A stretch of DNA of 64,000 nucleotides from CAVTYH01 sp963773875 (GTDB lineage Bacteria; Planctomycetota; Planctomycetia; Pirellulales; JADZDJ01), in contig CAVZCV010000015.1 in the NCBI GenBank assembly GCA_963773875.1, positions 1-64,000 on the forward strand, in the 5' to 3' direction. The translations under genes were made by a program, and so were the position numbers. Under the pieces are notes generated by a model. The model was given only the letters and a program-made list of their open reading frames with translations. It was not told the DNA's origin and searched no databases. Position 1 is the stretch's first letter; each line of letters opens with the position of its first letter. This document shows, piece by piece, positions 19,524-26,902 of this stretch.

Positions 19524-21341
19524 TCAGCTGACTTTCACGGCCGGCTTCGAGCCATCCGGCGTTTCGTCTTTGTCGATATCGAACCAGGCGTGCTCGAACA
19601 CGATCCGCGATTCTTTTTGCGGATTGCGAATCGCCACGTTCGTCGTTAGCGCGATCACCGCGTCGCCCAGCGCCACCTTCGGATGGCACTTCGGCAAATT
19701 CTCCGGCGAGCGATTGCGAATGCACCACGCCCAATGCTCGATCTCTTCCGTGTAACCGCGGCTGGGTGGGCCCGATTCCAGCGCCAACTTGCCTACGGCC
19801 GCCGCCGCACTGCCGCTTTCGGTCGTGTCCAGCGCCGCCTTGCCCCCCTTTTCGACCACGCCCACCGAGGTCTTCGTATCGGCGTCCTTGTAGAGCATCA
19901 CGTCGCGCTCCTGCAGCAACAGCAGCGTGCCTTTATCGCCCATCACACACTCGCCGTAATCGCCGAAGCCGTTGCCGTTGATCGTCGAATACGTAACCAC
20001 CAGCTTTTTGCTCTCGTCCTTGACTTCTGTTTTCGCGTCGTCCTTCCAATAGCCCGGCTTCGGGAATTCGTACATGCAATACACATGGTCTTCGCACTCG
20101 CGATGCGGCGGCAAGAGGTGACGGCCGCCGACGGCTTGCACCGTCAAAGGCAGCGCCTTTTCGTGTTTCGGATCGATCGCGCTCACAAAAATACCGGAAG
20201 CATCAAGCTGATGGCTGCCCAACTCCGCCATGAGTCCGCCGCCGGTGCGTTCCCATAATCGCCAGCGGATAAGTTCTTCGAGCGGAGCGATCAAATCGCC
20301 ATTGGGCAGCGTCTTCGATTGATAGCCGAAATTTTCGGCTTTCACGCCGGCGTCCTGCATTTGATATTCGACCTGTGTGATTCGCTTTTGCAGCAGATCA
20401 ATGTCCTTAGGATTTGCAACATCAAGCTTCTTTTTCAGATCCACCCATTGCTCGGCCAGTTTCCGATCGCTTTCGCTTAATTTCGCTTTGAAAACGGCAA
20501 TCGGTTTAGACAGATCCTCTTTATCCTTGGGTGGCACTTGATCAAATGCACGTTGCAATTCCGCTAGTTCTTGCGATTTCGAAGTATTGCTGACTCCAGG
20601 AACAGCTGGCGACCATGTATCGGCCTTGCGGTGCCACTGGGCGCGAATGTGGTGCACATCGCCAATCAACCCCTGGCGAATGCAATCGACCGCGTTGTCG
20701 TACAGCACGCTGTAATGGCGCTGATGGCCCGTGGCCAACAACATGTTCGTTTGCTTCGACACGCGGCCCATGTCTTTGCACAGGCCGACGTTGTAGCCCA
20801 TCAACTTTTCGGTGAGCACATGCAGGCCAGCTTGCATGGCGGCAATGGCGGCCGGAGCGTGCAAGTGCAGCGGCAGTGCAATAATCACCGCTTCAATTCC
20901 CAACTTGTCTTTATCAGCGATCAGCTCGTTGTAGTCGCCGTAGACTTTTACGTTGTCGCGCGCCTGGTCTTCCGTTTTCCAATCGTACTTTTTCATCAAA
21001 CCGGTGCGCACTTTAATCGCATTGTCACTCGACCAGTCGCCGTGGAACGCGCGGTGAACGTTGTATGGCCGAATATCGGCGATGGCCGCCACTTCCACGT
21101 ACGACGGCGTGAGCGCGCCAATCAGCACGCCCCCTTCATCGCCAGTGCCGATGAAGCCGATGCGCACGGGCTTATCGACCTTTGTGTACTTGAAGTACAT
21201 CGCTCCCAGACCGGAGCCGGCCACGACTCCCGCCGCAACGGTGCCTTTGATGAACTCGCGCCGCGTCAAATCGGGCGTGCCGCCCACCGCGGCGTAAAAG
21301 TTTTCCTTGCCAATCGCTTTTTCTTCGGGAGTGAGGTTCAT
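19524..21341 (-). CDS. Tat-exported Gfo/Idh/MocA family oxidoreductase
   Basis: Intact protein of 605 residues. The N-terminus has a twin-arginine signal (LTRREFIKGTVAAGVVAGSG), so it folds before export. The NAD(P)-binding Rossmann motif is RIGFIGTGDEGGVLIGALT, followed by AVIIALPLHLHAPAAIAAMQ and VLTEKLMGYNVGLCKDMGR. The usual EKP of the family is EKL here. Residues about 250-330 form a charged, coiled-coil-like insertion (QELAELQRAFDQVPPKDKED). The C-terminal domain has GGGLMAELGSHQLDASGIF. Such exported dehydrogenases are abundant in Planctomycetes and act on sugars or cyclitols; the substrate is unknown. An octamer repeat array sits directly upstream of its start. Confidence 0.88.
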   Translation of the reverse strand: MNLTPEEKAIGKENFYAAVGGTPDLTRREFIKGTVAAGVVAGSGLGAMYFKYTKVDKPVRIGFIGTGDEGGVLIGALTPSYVEVAAIADIRPYNVHRAFHGDWSSDNAIKVRTGLMKKYDWKTEDQARDNVKVYGDYNELIADKDKLGIEAVIIALPLHLHAPAAIAAMQAGLHVLTEKLMGYNVGLCKDMGRVSKQTNMLLATGHQRHYSVLYDNAVDCIRQGLIGDVHHIRAQWHRKADTWSPAVPGVSNTSKSQELAELQRAFDQVPPKDKEDLSKPIAVFKAKLSESDRKLAEQWVDLKKKLDVANPKDIDLLQKRITQVEYQMQDAGVKAENFGYQSKTLPNGDLIAPLEELIRWRLWERTGGGLMAELGSHQLDASGIFVSAIDPKHEKALPLTVQAVGGRHLLPPHRECEDHVYCMYEFPKPGYWKDDAKTEVKDESKKLVVTYSTINGNGFGDYGECVMGDKGTLLLLQERDVMLYKDADTKTSVGVVEKGGKAALDTTESGSAAAAVGKLALESGPPSRGYTEEIEHWAWCIRNRSPENLPKCHPKVALGDAVIALTTNVAIRNPQKESRIVFEHAWFDIDKDETPDGSKPAVKVS

Positions 21342-21346
21342 GATCA

Positions 21347-21378
21347 GGGGTCTTCGTGTCTGAGGGTCTTGGTGTCTG
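21347..21378 (-). repeat. Octamer repeat array A (four units)
   Basis: Read on the minus strand this is four exact 8-base units: CAGACACC, AAGACCCT, CAGACACG, AAGACCCC. It lies between the Gfo/Idh/MocA start codon and the four-helix-bundle gene. It has the same unit as the arrays at 21799-21830 (opposite orientation) and 24972-25067. Confidence 0.8.
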
Positions 21379-21393
21379 GGGTGAATGCCGAAA

Positions 21394-21779
21394 TCAAATT
21401 TCGGCGCTTTGTTGTGTGCGCTTTAAGTATCCAATGTAACTATTGATCCGCCGAATAAGAGTTAGCGCTTCGGACTTAAGTGGGGCTATGATTTCGGCGC
21501 TCGCATAATGTTCATCAAGGCATGCGTTCAAATCATCAATAATCTCTTGCACAGATCCGCGCAAATTCTGCAGAATCGCGCATTATCCTGATAGAACCAA
21601 CGACCGTGGTCTTCGGCAATATTGTTTGAAATTGAAAGAGCTGCGCGACGCATTTGGCTCCTGAGGACATATTTCTCATCTGCGGGTAAGGACTTTGCGA
21701 GTTGGTAGATCTTTATGCGAAACGCGCGAGCCAATTGATAGAGTTCGAAATCATCTATCCCATACCTGTCGTCACCCAT
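21394..21779 (-). CDS. Four-helix-bundle protein (S23/23S rRNA intervening-sequence type), frameshifted
   Basis: Small protein of about 128 residues of the family found in 23S rRNA intervening sequences and as a free gene in many genomes. The first part reads MGDDRYGIDDFELYQLARAF, then RSQMRRAALSISNNIAED and GRWFYQDNARF. After a slip near 21,570 it continues SVQEIIDDLNACLDEHYASA and ALTLIRRINSYIGYLKRTQQ, stop TGA at 21396-21394. Four amphipathic helices of the right length are visible. Homologues also include the Avd protein of diversity-generating retroelements, but no reverse transcriptase is here. The gene is bracketed on both sides by octamer arrays in inverted orientation. The start could also be the Met at 21800. 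Confidence 0.75.
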
Positions 21780-21798
21780 CGCTACCTGACCTCGCAAC

Positions 21799-21830
21799 AA
21801 GACACTCAGACCCCTATGCCCTTAGACCCT
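21799..21830 (+). repeat. Octamer repeat array B (four units)
   Basis: Units AAGACACT, CAGACCCC, TATGCCCT, TAGACCCT on the plus strand, inverted relative to array A. Its last unit overlaps the end of the DoxX-like gene: the TAA stop and the final codons of that gene fall in the repeat. Together with array A it brackets the four-helix-bundle gene. Confidence 0.75.
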
Positions 21831-22846
21831 GTTCTTCCCTCGAAATGGCCGCAACAAAACGTGATGAATGAAAAAATCCAATCCTGCCCAGCGGCCGACG
21901 TGCGATGACGCCAACAACAATAGTGCGAGGAATTCGACTAACTGATAATTGAAAACTGTCGTCACCGACCCGGCGACCCACGGTGGCTGCGATGCGATCA
22001 CCGAACCCAAGAACAGAGCCAGCACCACTGAAGACAACCGCGTAAACAAACCGACGACCAAACACGCGCCGCCGATGATCAGCAACCAAATGACGGCCGT
22101 GTCGATCTTCTTGATTTCGCTTGGGCTCTCTGGAATCACACCCGCCTTCAATTGCTCCGGTGTAGCAACCGATGTCACTGCTTGTTCGAACGATTTCTCG
22201 AGCGCCTCGGTATCGCCGCGCCAATCGCTGGGGGTCGTGGAAACATAATTCGAAACGCCCGGCTCTCCCGTCGGATTGGCAAGTCGCTTGCTCATCCGCG
22301 CGCTGCGATTGGGAATGTCGTCCGTTCCAGGCTCGGCGCTCATTTCCTGATTGCGGCCGAGCGAATGGCGATACGCTTTAATGTCGGCTTCATAACCGGC
22401 CAGCGTTTTCGCCAACCGGTCGGAGTATTCGTCCAAAGCTTTCTCGCTGGCTTTAAACTGATCGGCGTTGAACTGATAGAACCGCGCAATTTCATCCCGG
22501 CGTTTGTCCCAATCGCGAACCACGTGCGAATACCACTGGCCATAAACTTCCGAGTTCTCAGGCAGGGCTTTGTCGGCTGGCTTGGCCGTGGCGCCCGCCT
22601 CCGCGTCATCGCTTTGTCCGCCGGCGGCAATCGTGTCTTCGGCGTGCTTGAGGGCGCAGTCGGCGCGATCAGCAGCACATCCCATTCATGAAATTTCGGC
22701 AGGCGGGCTTTGTACTGATCGGCGAGCGGCCCTTTCGCCTGCCGCAAAAATCCTTCGCTCGACCACTTCGCGTCGTTCTTGTGCGCTAGCCCCTCAGAAA
22801 AGAAATGCCAGCCAATGGCAACGCGCAAGGCCACCATCAGAACCAC
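21822..22846 (-). CDS. DoxX-like membrane protein with large internal domain, frameshifted
   Basis: Membrane protein of about 340 residues. The N-terminal helix segment MVLMVALRVAIGWHFFSEGL is typical of the DoxX/DoxD group. A long soluble, mostly helical insertion follows (RFYQFNADQFKASEKALDEY and others) after a slip near 22,670. The C-terminal half has three helices: TAVIWLLIIGGACLVVGLFT, then RLSSVVLALFLGSVIAS, then FNYQLVEFLALLLLASSH. In-frame sequence extends upstream of the ATG at 22846 (NSRPFLIGIVTVVLM) behind a GGAGGG site, so the true start may be a rare codon near 22,885. Function unknown; DoxX relatives act in sulfur or quinone redox. Its stop lies inside octamer array B. Confidence 0.7.
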
Positions 22847-23094
22847 GGTTACGATGCCAATAAGAAAAGGTCGTGAGTTCAGATTGCCCTCCGCCTATTT
22901 TGAGAGGCCACTTCAGTTATACGCAGCAGCGACCGGGTAGGACGAACTTTTGGCCACCGCAGGCAAGAAATCCCCGAAAACCACCCGCCATTGTAACCGG
23001 CCTACGGTGGCCGAACCAGCGGCGGACCGGAATCGAAGCTCGATTTTCAATCGTCCGGCGCAGCCCGGCGATGCATCGTCCATGAGCTAAACGC

Positions 23095-23559
23095 TTACTT
23101 GATCAATCGCCTATCAAATTGAAATGGCACGATCGGTCCTATTTTGACCTTGGAAAAGTCACGGTGGGACGGATTGATCAAATAATTGAATTCGTCCGGA
23201 ACAATCGTACTTGGAACCAGCAATACGGGACGGCGGGCCCGACCGAACCACTGGTCGCCAACGGATCGCAGCGACTTCGGCCCGGGGTCATTCCGCCAGT
23301 CTTTCGGCAAGGCCTTGATATCGATTGACTCGATCAATGCCTCATTAAATGTCAGGCGACAAAATTGATAGTGCTGTAGCATTTCCGCGGACGATAAATG
23401 CACCAGCATTTCCAGCGCCGCCAGCGCCTGGCTTCCAGCGGCATAAATGATTGGCACTCCCTTACTGTTCCAGCGACCCCCGAAACGACGGGCGCCTTCG
23501 CCCGTCAGGGCCGTGGCTGCATGCTGGGGCTTAAAAATGCGCCAGGCATGGACGATCAC
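23095..23559 (-). CDS. RES-domain toxin of a type II toxin-antitoxin system
   Basis: Intact RES-family toxin of 154 residues, a group known to deplete NAD+. It starts at GTG 23559, overlapping the antitoxin stop as GTGA, so the two are translationally coupled. Family features are visible: GARRFGGRWNSKGVPIIYAA (Arg and Tyr of the active site), ALAALEMLVHLSS (the Glu), and VPSTIVPDEFNYLINPSHRD (the Ser). The protein ends FQFDRRLIK. The gene order antitoxin then toxin is standard for RES/Xre pairs. Confidence 0.88.
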   Translation of the reverse strand: MIVHAWRIFKPQHAATALTGEGARRFGGRWNSKGVPIIYAAGSQALAALEMLVHLSSAEMLQHYQFCRLTFNEALIESIDIKALPKDWRNDPGPKSLRSVGDQWFGRARRPVLLVPSTIVPDEFNYLINPSHRDFSKVKIGPIVPFQFDRRLIK

Positions 23560-23997
23560 GAAAACACTCCATGTTCCAGTCTTCCAATCAGGTCTTCTAC
23601 CTCGCGAGCCCCGAACTCCGTGAGAGTCATTTCCAGCGGACTGACGCCGCCCAGTCCTTTGGCTGGCGATCTTAGCCAGCGCCGCGTTGCGGCCAGATCG
23701 CCGTCGAGTAAGGCAAACGTTTTTTCAAATATGATCGCTAACCGCAACAACCGCTCCGATTCGGCCGGCGACAAGCGACCAACTTTCTTTTCGACGCGCC
23801 AGGGTGCGCGGCGGAAGCTGAATAGCGGTGGCAATTTCGTTGATTGTCAAACCGCTTTGTTGTTCCAACCTGACGATTGCTTTGTAGGGCAATCCCTTTT
23901 TCATCGCTCTGATCACTTGATCCGAGTTGGAAGCAACAATTCCAAGCACTGCGCCCGGCGAGGCGTAGAGAGCGGACTGCGTAGAACTGCTGGCCAT
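23556..23997 (-). CDS. Xre/MbcA/ParS-type antitoxin with DUF2384-like domain, frameshifted
   Basis: Antitoxin partner of the RES toxin, about 147 residues. The N-terminal part MASSSTQSALYASPGAVLG, then LEQQSGLTINEIATAIQLPP with RTLARRK, is the helix-turn-helix (Xre-like) region. A slip near 23,810 joins it to the toxin-binding domain: LSPAESERLLRLAIIFEKTF, LDGDLAATRRWLRSPAKGLG, GVSPLEMTLTEFGAREVEDL, ending in HGVFS. The domain is complete, so the slip is probably an error. It would repress its own promoter; a perfect palindrome next to a TATAAT box lies upstream (24043-24062). Confidence 0.85.
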
Positions 23998-24042
23998 GGA
24001 AGCACTCGTTTCGCAAAAAAATGACCACTGCCATATTGGTCA

Positions 24043-24062
24043 ATTATAGCTGCCAATTGGCA
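24043..24062 (-). promoter_or_regulatory. Toxin-antitoxin promoter with palindromic operator
   Basis: On the minus strand a consensus TATAAT (24048-24043) lies about 46 bases upstream of the antitoxin ATG. Immediately upstream, in the spacer region, is the perfect 12-base palindrome TGCCAATTGGCA (24051-24062), well placed to be the operator bound by the Xre antitoxin. The -35 box is weak, as expected for a repressor-controlled promoter. Confidence 0.55.
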
Positions 24063-24085
24063 ACAACTCTAGTATCACCCTGCTT

Positions 24086-24168
24086 GTGCGCATGGTACGC
24101 ACTGAAACGACTCTCCATTTCAGATAGTTCGCTGACAGACCGCGGGTTGGAACCCCGCGGGGCTTTTT
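24086..24168 (+). terminator. Three hairpins ending in an intrinsic terminator; possible small RNA
   Basis: GTGCG-CATGGTA-CGCAC (24086-24102) and CTGAAA/TTTCAG (24102-24123) precede a strong stem CCGCGGG/CCCGCGG with the 7-base loop TTGGAAC (24140-24160), followed by GGCTTTTT. It terminates rightward transcription, yet no plus-strand gene precedes it. It may end a short structured RNA or attenuate the small membrane gene at 24196. The 7-base-loop arm looks slightly like a tRNA T-arm but there is no acceptor stem. Confidence 0.5.
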
Positions 24169-24195
24169 CATGCGCGGTCGGGTATGATTGGCGGC

Positions 24196-24438
24196 ATGAA
24201 CCCATACCAGAAAAGCGCCGTGCTCGTAATCAAGCTTGCCGCTGCCTATTTAGCCTTAACAAGCTTCGTGGTCATTGCCATCGATCTGCTGGAAAGAACA
24301 TCCTCCACGCGGTTGCCGCCGCCTGTCTCCTACTCTGCAGCGCCGCTTTATAGGAATGCCATTTGGGTGGTCTTGGGCCTTTTTCTTTGGCTGTTTGCCA
24401 AGCCGCTAGGGAGATGGTTGGGGAAGGGATTAGATTAG
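24196..24438 (+). CDS. Small two-helix membrane protein
   Basis: A protein of 80 residues, MNPYQKSAVLVIKLAAAYLA onward, with two hydrophobic segments (VIKLAAAYLALTSFVVIAI and NAIWVVLGLFLWLFAKPLGR) separated by a Pro/Ser-rich loop. An earlier in-frame Met at 24184 is possible, but the inner start has the GGCGG-like site and a better N-terminus. It resembles small hypothetical membrane proteins common in Planctomycetes. No function known. It lies directly after the hairpin/terminator element. Confidence 0.55.
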   Translation: MNPYQKSAVLVIKLAAAYLALTSFVVIAIDLLERTSSTRLPPPVSYSAAPLYRNAIWVVLGLFLWLFAKPLGRWLGKGLD

Positions 24439-24470
24439 ACCGTCCCCGCGCGGATGGTAGAATAGCGCGC

Positions 24471-24626
24471 ATGGCTGAACTCATTTTGTTAATTCTGTGG
24501 GTGATCGGCGATTGCCTGACTCTCGGAGCGCTTAGTAAACACCAAAAGCGCATGGCCGACCGGATGGTAGAATGGCCGCGCGACCGAAACATTTGGCGAC
24601 TTCTTCCGCCGAGGCGGCGCTCATGA
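24471..24626 (+). CDS. Very small putative membrane peptide
   Basis: A 51-residue reading frame MAELILLILWVIGDCLTLGA then LSKHQKRMADRMVEW, with one hydrophobic N-terminal helix and a basic tail. A GATGGTAGAAT motif occurs both just before it (near 24,453) and inside its second half (near 24,563), so part of the frame may be repeat sequence. Weakly supported. Confidence 0.3.
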   Translation: MAELILLILWVIGDCLTLGALSKHQKRMADRMVEWPRDRNIWRLLPPRRRS

Positions 24627-24714
24627 ATCCCGCCAGCGTGGCGGCGACGGCGGCGGCTTGCTTGGAGAGTTCCTTGGGCCATGCCTGCGGCTTTGTTTTC
24701 GCGCGCTTCAGATG
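24574..24714 (-). pseudogene. Helical protein fragment (KPQAWPKELSKQ type)
   Basis: On the minus strand one frame reads HLKRAKTKPQAWPKELSKQA and AAVAATLAGFMSAASAEEVA then KCFGRAA, which looks like a conserved helical winged-helix-like fragment seen in planctomycete proteins. It then runs into unrelated sequence and stops. There is no start codon with a ribosome site. Treated as a remnant; identification is from memory and uncertain. Confidence 0.25.
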
Positions 24715-24801
24715 GAAGATGTTACCACGACGGCACAACGGGCACGACGAAAGGCAAGTAATCCGCAAAAAATATTTTTGGGCTGGCCCCAAAAAAGGCC
24801 C

Positions 24802-24830
24802 TTGACTGCACATCGTATGTACACTAATAT
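24802..24830 (+). promoter_or_regulatory. Near-consensus sigma-70-type promoter
   Basis: TTGACT (24802-24807), a 17-base spacer, and TAATAT (24825-24830). The next ATG is at 24835, so any mRNA from here would be nearly leaderless. The following reading frame is short and looks truncated. Confidence 0.45.
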
Positions 24831-24834
24831 TCTT

Positions 24835-24945
24835 ATGAATCGAGTTTCCAGGCCTCGGAAAGCCGGGGCGGAGTTCTTTGGCAATGGACTTGGAGGTCGG
24901 CGGTTGCTGCGCCGGATGGTTTGGCAGGCGGCGCCCTCACCCTAA
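24835..24945 (+). pseudogene. Short truncated reading frame after a strong promoter
   Basis: Reads MNRVSRPRKAGAEFFGNGLG, RRLLRRMVWQAAPSP and then stops in the CCCTCACCCTAACCCTC repeat. The basic start directly after a near-consensus promoter suggests the beginning of a once longer gene cut by repeat insertion. No family recognised. Confidence 0.25.
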
Positions 24946-24968
24946 CCCTCTCCCGTCGAGGGAGAGGG
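24946..24968. repeat. Inverted repeat CCCTCTCCC/GGGAGAGGG
   Basis: A perfect 9-base stem, CCCTCTCCC (24946-24954) and GGGAGAGGG (24960-24968), with loop GTCGA. It is preceded by CCCTCACCCTAA. This is a widespread intergenic repeat type in planctomycete and other genomes. It directly adjoins the octamer array. Confidence 0.7.
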
Positions 24969-24971
24969 AAC

Positions 24972-25067
24972 CAGACACTTAGACACCGAGATCGTCAGAC
25001 GCTTAGACCCTCAGACACCCAGACACTTAAATACCCAGACACCAAGTCCCTCAGACACCCAGACACC
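24972..25067 (+). repeat. Octamer repeat array C (twelve units)
   Basis: 96 bases that divide exactly into twelve 8-base units. Units 1-6 are CAGACACT, TAGACACC, GAGATCGT, CAGACGCT, TAGACCCT, CAGACACC. Units 7-12 are CAGACACT, TAAATACC, CAGACACC, AAGTCCCT, CAGACACC, CAGACACC. Seven CAGAC copies are spaced at multiples of eight. The same unit recurs at 21347-21378 and 21799-21830. It is not a CRISPR: there are no spacers. Confidence 0.85.
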
Positions 25068-25078
25068 TCTCCCCGCAC

Positions 25079-25605
25079 ATGTGCGAAATAACCCCTTCCA
25101 ATCGAGCGAGAATTTTCGGGCGATTGGGAAGACCGAAGGCGGAAGGTGAAATTACTGTGAAAAAACTCGGAGCAAAATTCGCAAAAACCACTACACAGGG
25201 GTCGAAAGCACGCCGGAGTTATTTCACCATGAAACGCGTTTTTCAGGAGAGGGGCAGGTGCAGCATGCGTTTTTCTCGAAGCAAACAGCGCACGAGAGTG
25301 CTGAGTTTTTCATCCCGATTTTCGCGATCCGCAGTTTCGCCGAGGTTTTCCGCCGAATTACAGCCAGCGGGCATTGAAAAAACTCGCTGCGAAATACTTC
25401 ACTTCGCGGCAAATTGCGTGGCGCGGCGCACAAACCAAAGTCGATCGCATGCTCTTACGCTCCAAATCGGCCGTCGTGTCGCGGGGCCGGTTGCTTCGGC
25501 CTTGCCGCGTTCTGGCGGCATCGCTATTCTCGCGGCCTCGAATTGGGTGATGCTAGCTGTTGGGGACACGGTGCGCGGATTCGATCCGGCAAGGAGGCTG
25601 GTGGT
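25079..25605. other. Long non-coding stretch with A-runs
   Basis: About 520 bases between the octamer array and the secretin-like gene. One plus-strand frame stays open, but its translation is Arg/Ser-rich without domain character and I do not call it. Several A-runs spaced roughly 11-15 bases apart near 25,157-25,190 could bend DNA. The last bases carry AAGGAGG (25591-25597), the ribosome site of the next gene. Confidence 0.4.
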
Positions 25606-26797
25606 ATGAATCGCTCATGGAAGTTTGCGTTCGCTTTGGCCGCGATTTTGATGGCAGCCGGGGGATGGGTTCTAGCCCAATCGCCAAGCGGCGCATCGCT
25701 CGATCCTGGCAGTAATTGGCGGGCCCCTGGCGGGGCGCCGACAGCGAACAATCTGGCCAGCGGCGCGCTGCAGCCGGTCGCCGGAGCGCCGAGAGCCGCG
25801 ATCGCGAAAGTCACGAGCGGCAACGGCACGTTGCCCAACGATGCAGGCCAGGTGTGGCGTGAATACGACATTACGCCCTACACCTTGCGATCGACCAGCA
25901 CGAGCCGGCCGGAGCAAGCCATTGTCGATTGGATTCTGCGCGAAACCGGCTACGAAGCGTGGCACAGCGAACCGCTGGGCATTCTGAGTGCCAGCGGTCG
26001 CACGCTGCGGGTTTATCACACGCCGCAAATGCAAGAGGCGGTGTCGGAAATTGTCGATCGGTTTGTCAATCCACAGGTCGACACGCAAGCGTTCGGAATC
26101 CGGCTGATCACGCATTCAAAGCCCCAGCTGGCGATCGAAAATGCAGCGTGTGCTGCGGAGTGTGCCAGTGCAGACGCAAGGCATTCAAGCCTGGGTGCTT
26201 TCGAAAGAAGACGCGGCGATGATGATTGCCGAATTGCAAAAGCGGACCGATTTCCGCGAACACAGCTCGCCGCATTTGCTCGTGCAAAATGGGCAATCGA
26301 CCGTTGTGGCGGCGTCACGGCCGCGCAATTACATCAAGAATGTGATCCTGCGGCCGGAAGTATGGCCAGGCTTTTCGCCGGAGACGGCTCAAATTGACGA
26401 AGGATTTTCGCTGGAATTCAAACCACTGATCTCGCTCGACGGACAGTCGATTGACGCCGTGGTGAAGTGCAATTTGGATCAGGTCGAAAAGCTGACGCCG
26501 GTCTCGATCGATGTGCCGACACCGGCTGCCCCGCGACAACGGACGGAAATTCAAGTGCCGCAGATCGATAACAATCGGTTCGCGGAAAAATTTCATTGGC
26601 CGGCCGACATGGTGCTCGTGATTGGCTTTGGCATTGTGCCGACGCCCACGCCGCCGGAGCCGACCACGATGAAGATTCCACTGATTAGCGCCAGCGATCA
26701 TGCAGATCTTTTGGTGTTCGTGGAAAACAAAGGTGTCGCAGGCAAGCCGCCGAGCGTGAGCCGAACGCTGCAGACACCCAGTGTCGGACGGCTGTAA
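25606..26797 (+). CDS. Exported secretin-like (type II secretion GspD-related) protein, frameshifted
   Basis: Signal peptide MNRSWKFAFALAAILMAAGG with cleavage near VLAQS; AAGGAGG eight bases upstream fixes the start. The N-terminal domain has EQAIVDWILRETGYEAWHSE and TLRVYHTPQMQEAVSEIVDR, which resembles the N-domains of secretins and related planctomycete proteins. A slip near 26,130 leads to VQTQGIQAWVLSKEDAAMMI and LVQNGQSTVVAASRPRNYIK, then FSLEFKPLISLDGQSIDAVV, the beta-rich core of the secretin family. About 395 residues, shorter than true secretins, so a pore-forming role is not certain. No other secretion genes are near. Confidence 0.6.
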
Positions 26798-26902
26798 CAT
26801 GGCGACCCCACGCAGGGAACCACCGAGCGGTCATTGACGGAGAAAAATAAAGCCCGGTATATTTGACATGGTTAATTTAGGTAAGTTTTAGCGATTCTTA
26901 GC

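Noticed and set aside
19103..19531. Met/Val-rich membrane-like protein on the plus strand
   Set aside because: It is exactly antisense to the His-codon tract (CAT/CAC read backward gives ATG/GTG) of the secreted PDZ protein.
21394..21779. Diversity-generating retroelement accessory gene (avd)
   Set aside because: The protein fold is related, but no reverse transcriptase, template or variable repeat is present nearby.
24080..24170. tRNA gene (T-arm-like GCGGG-TTGGAAC-CCCGC)
   Set aside because: The loop lacks the conserved C, there is no acceptor stem or D-arm, and a T-run follows; better explained as a terminator hairpin.
24972..25067. CRISPR array
   Set aside because: Units are contiguous 8-mers with no spacers, and no cas genes are present.
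25079..25609. 176-residue open frame before the secretin-like gene
   Set aside because: Arg/Ser-rich without domains, no ribosome site, runs into the next gene in another frame.
26100..26180. Two separate genes in the secretin-like locus
   Set aside because: The domain continues smoothly from one frame to the next at one slip, so a single gene is more likely.
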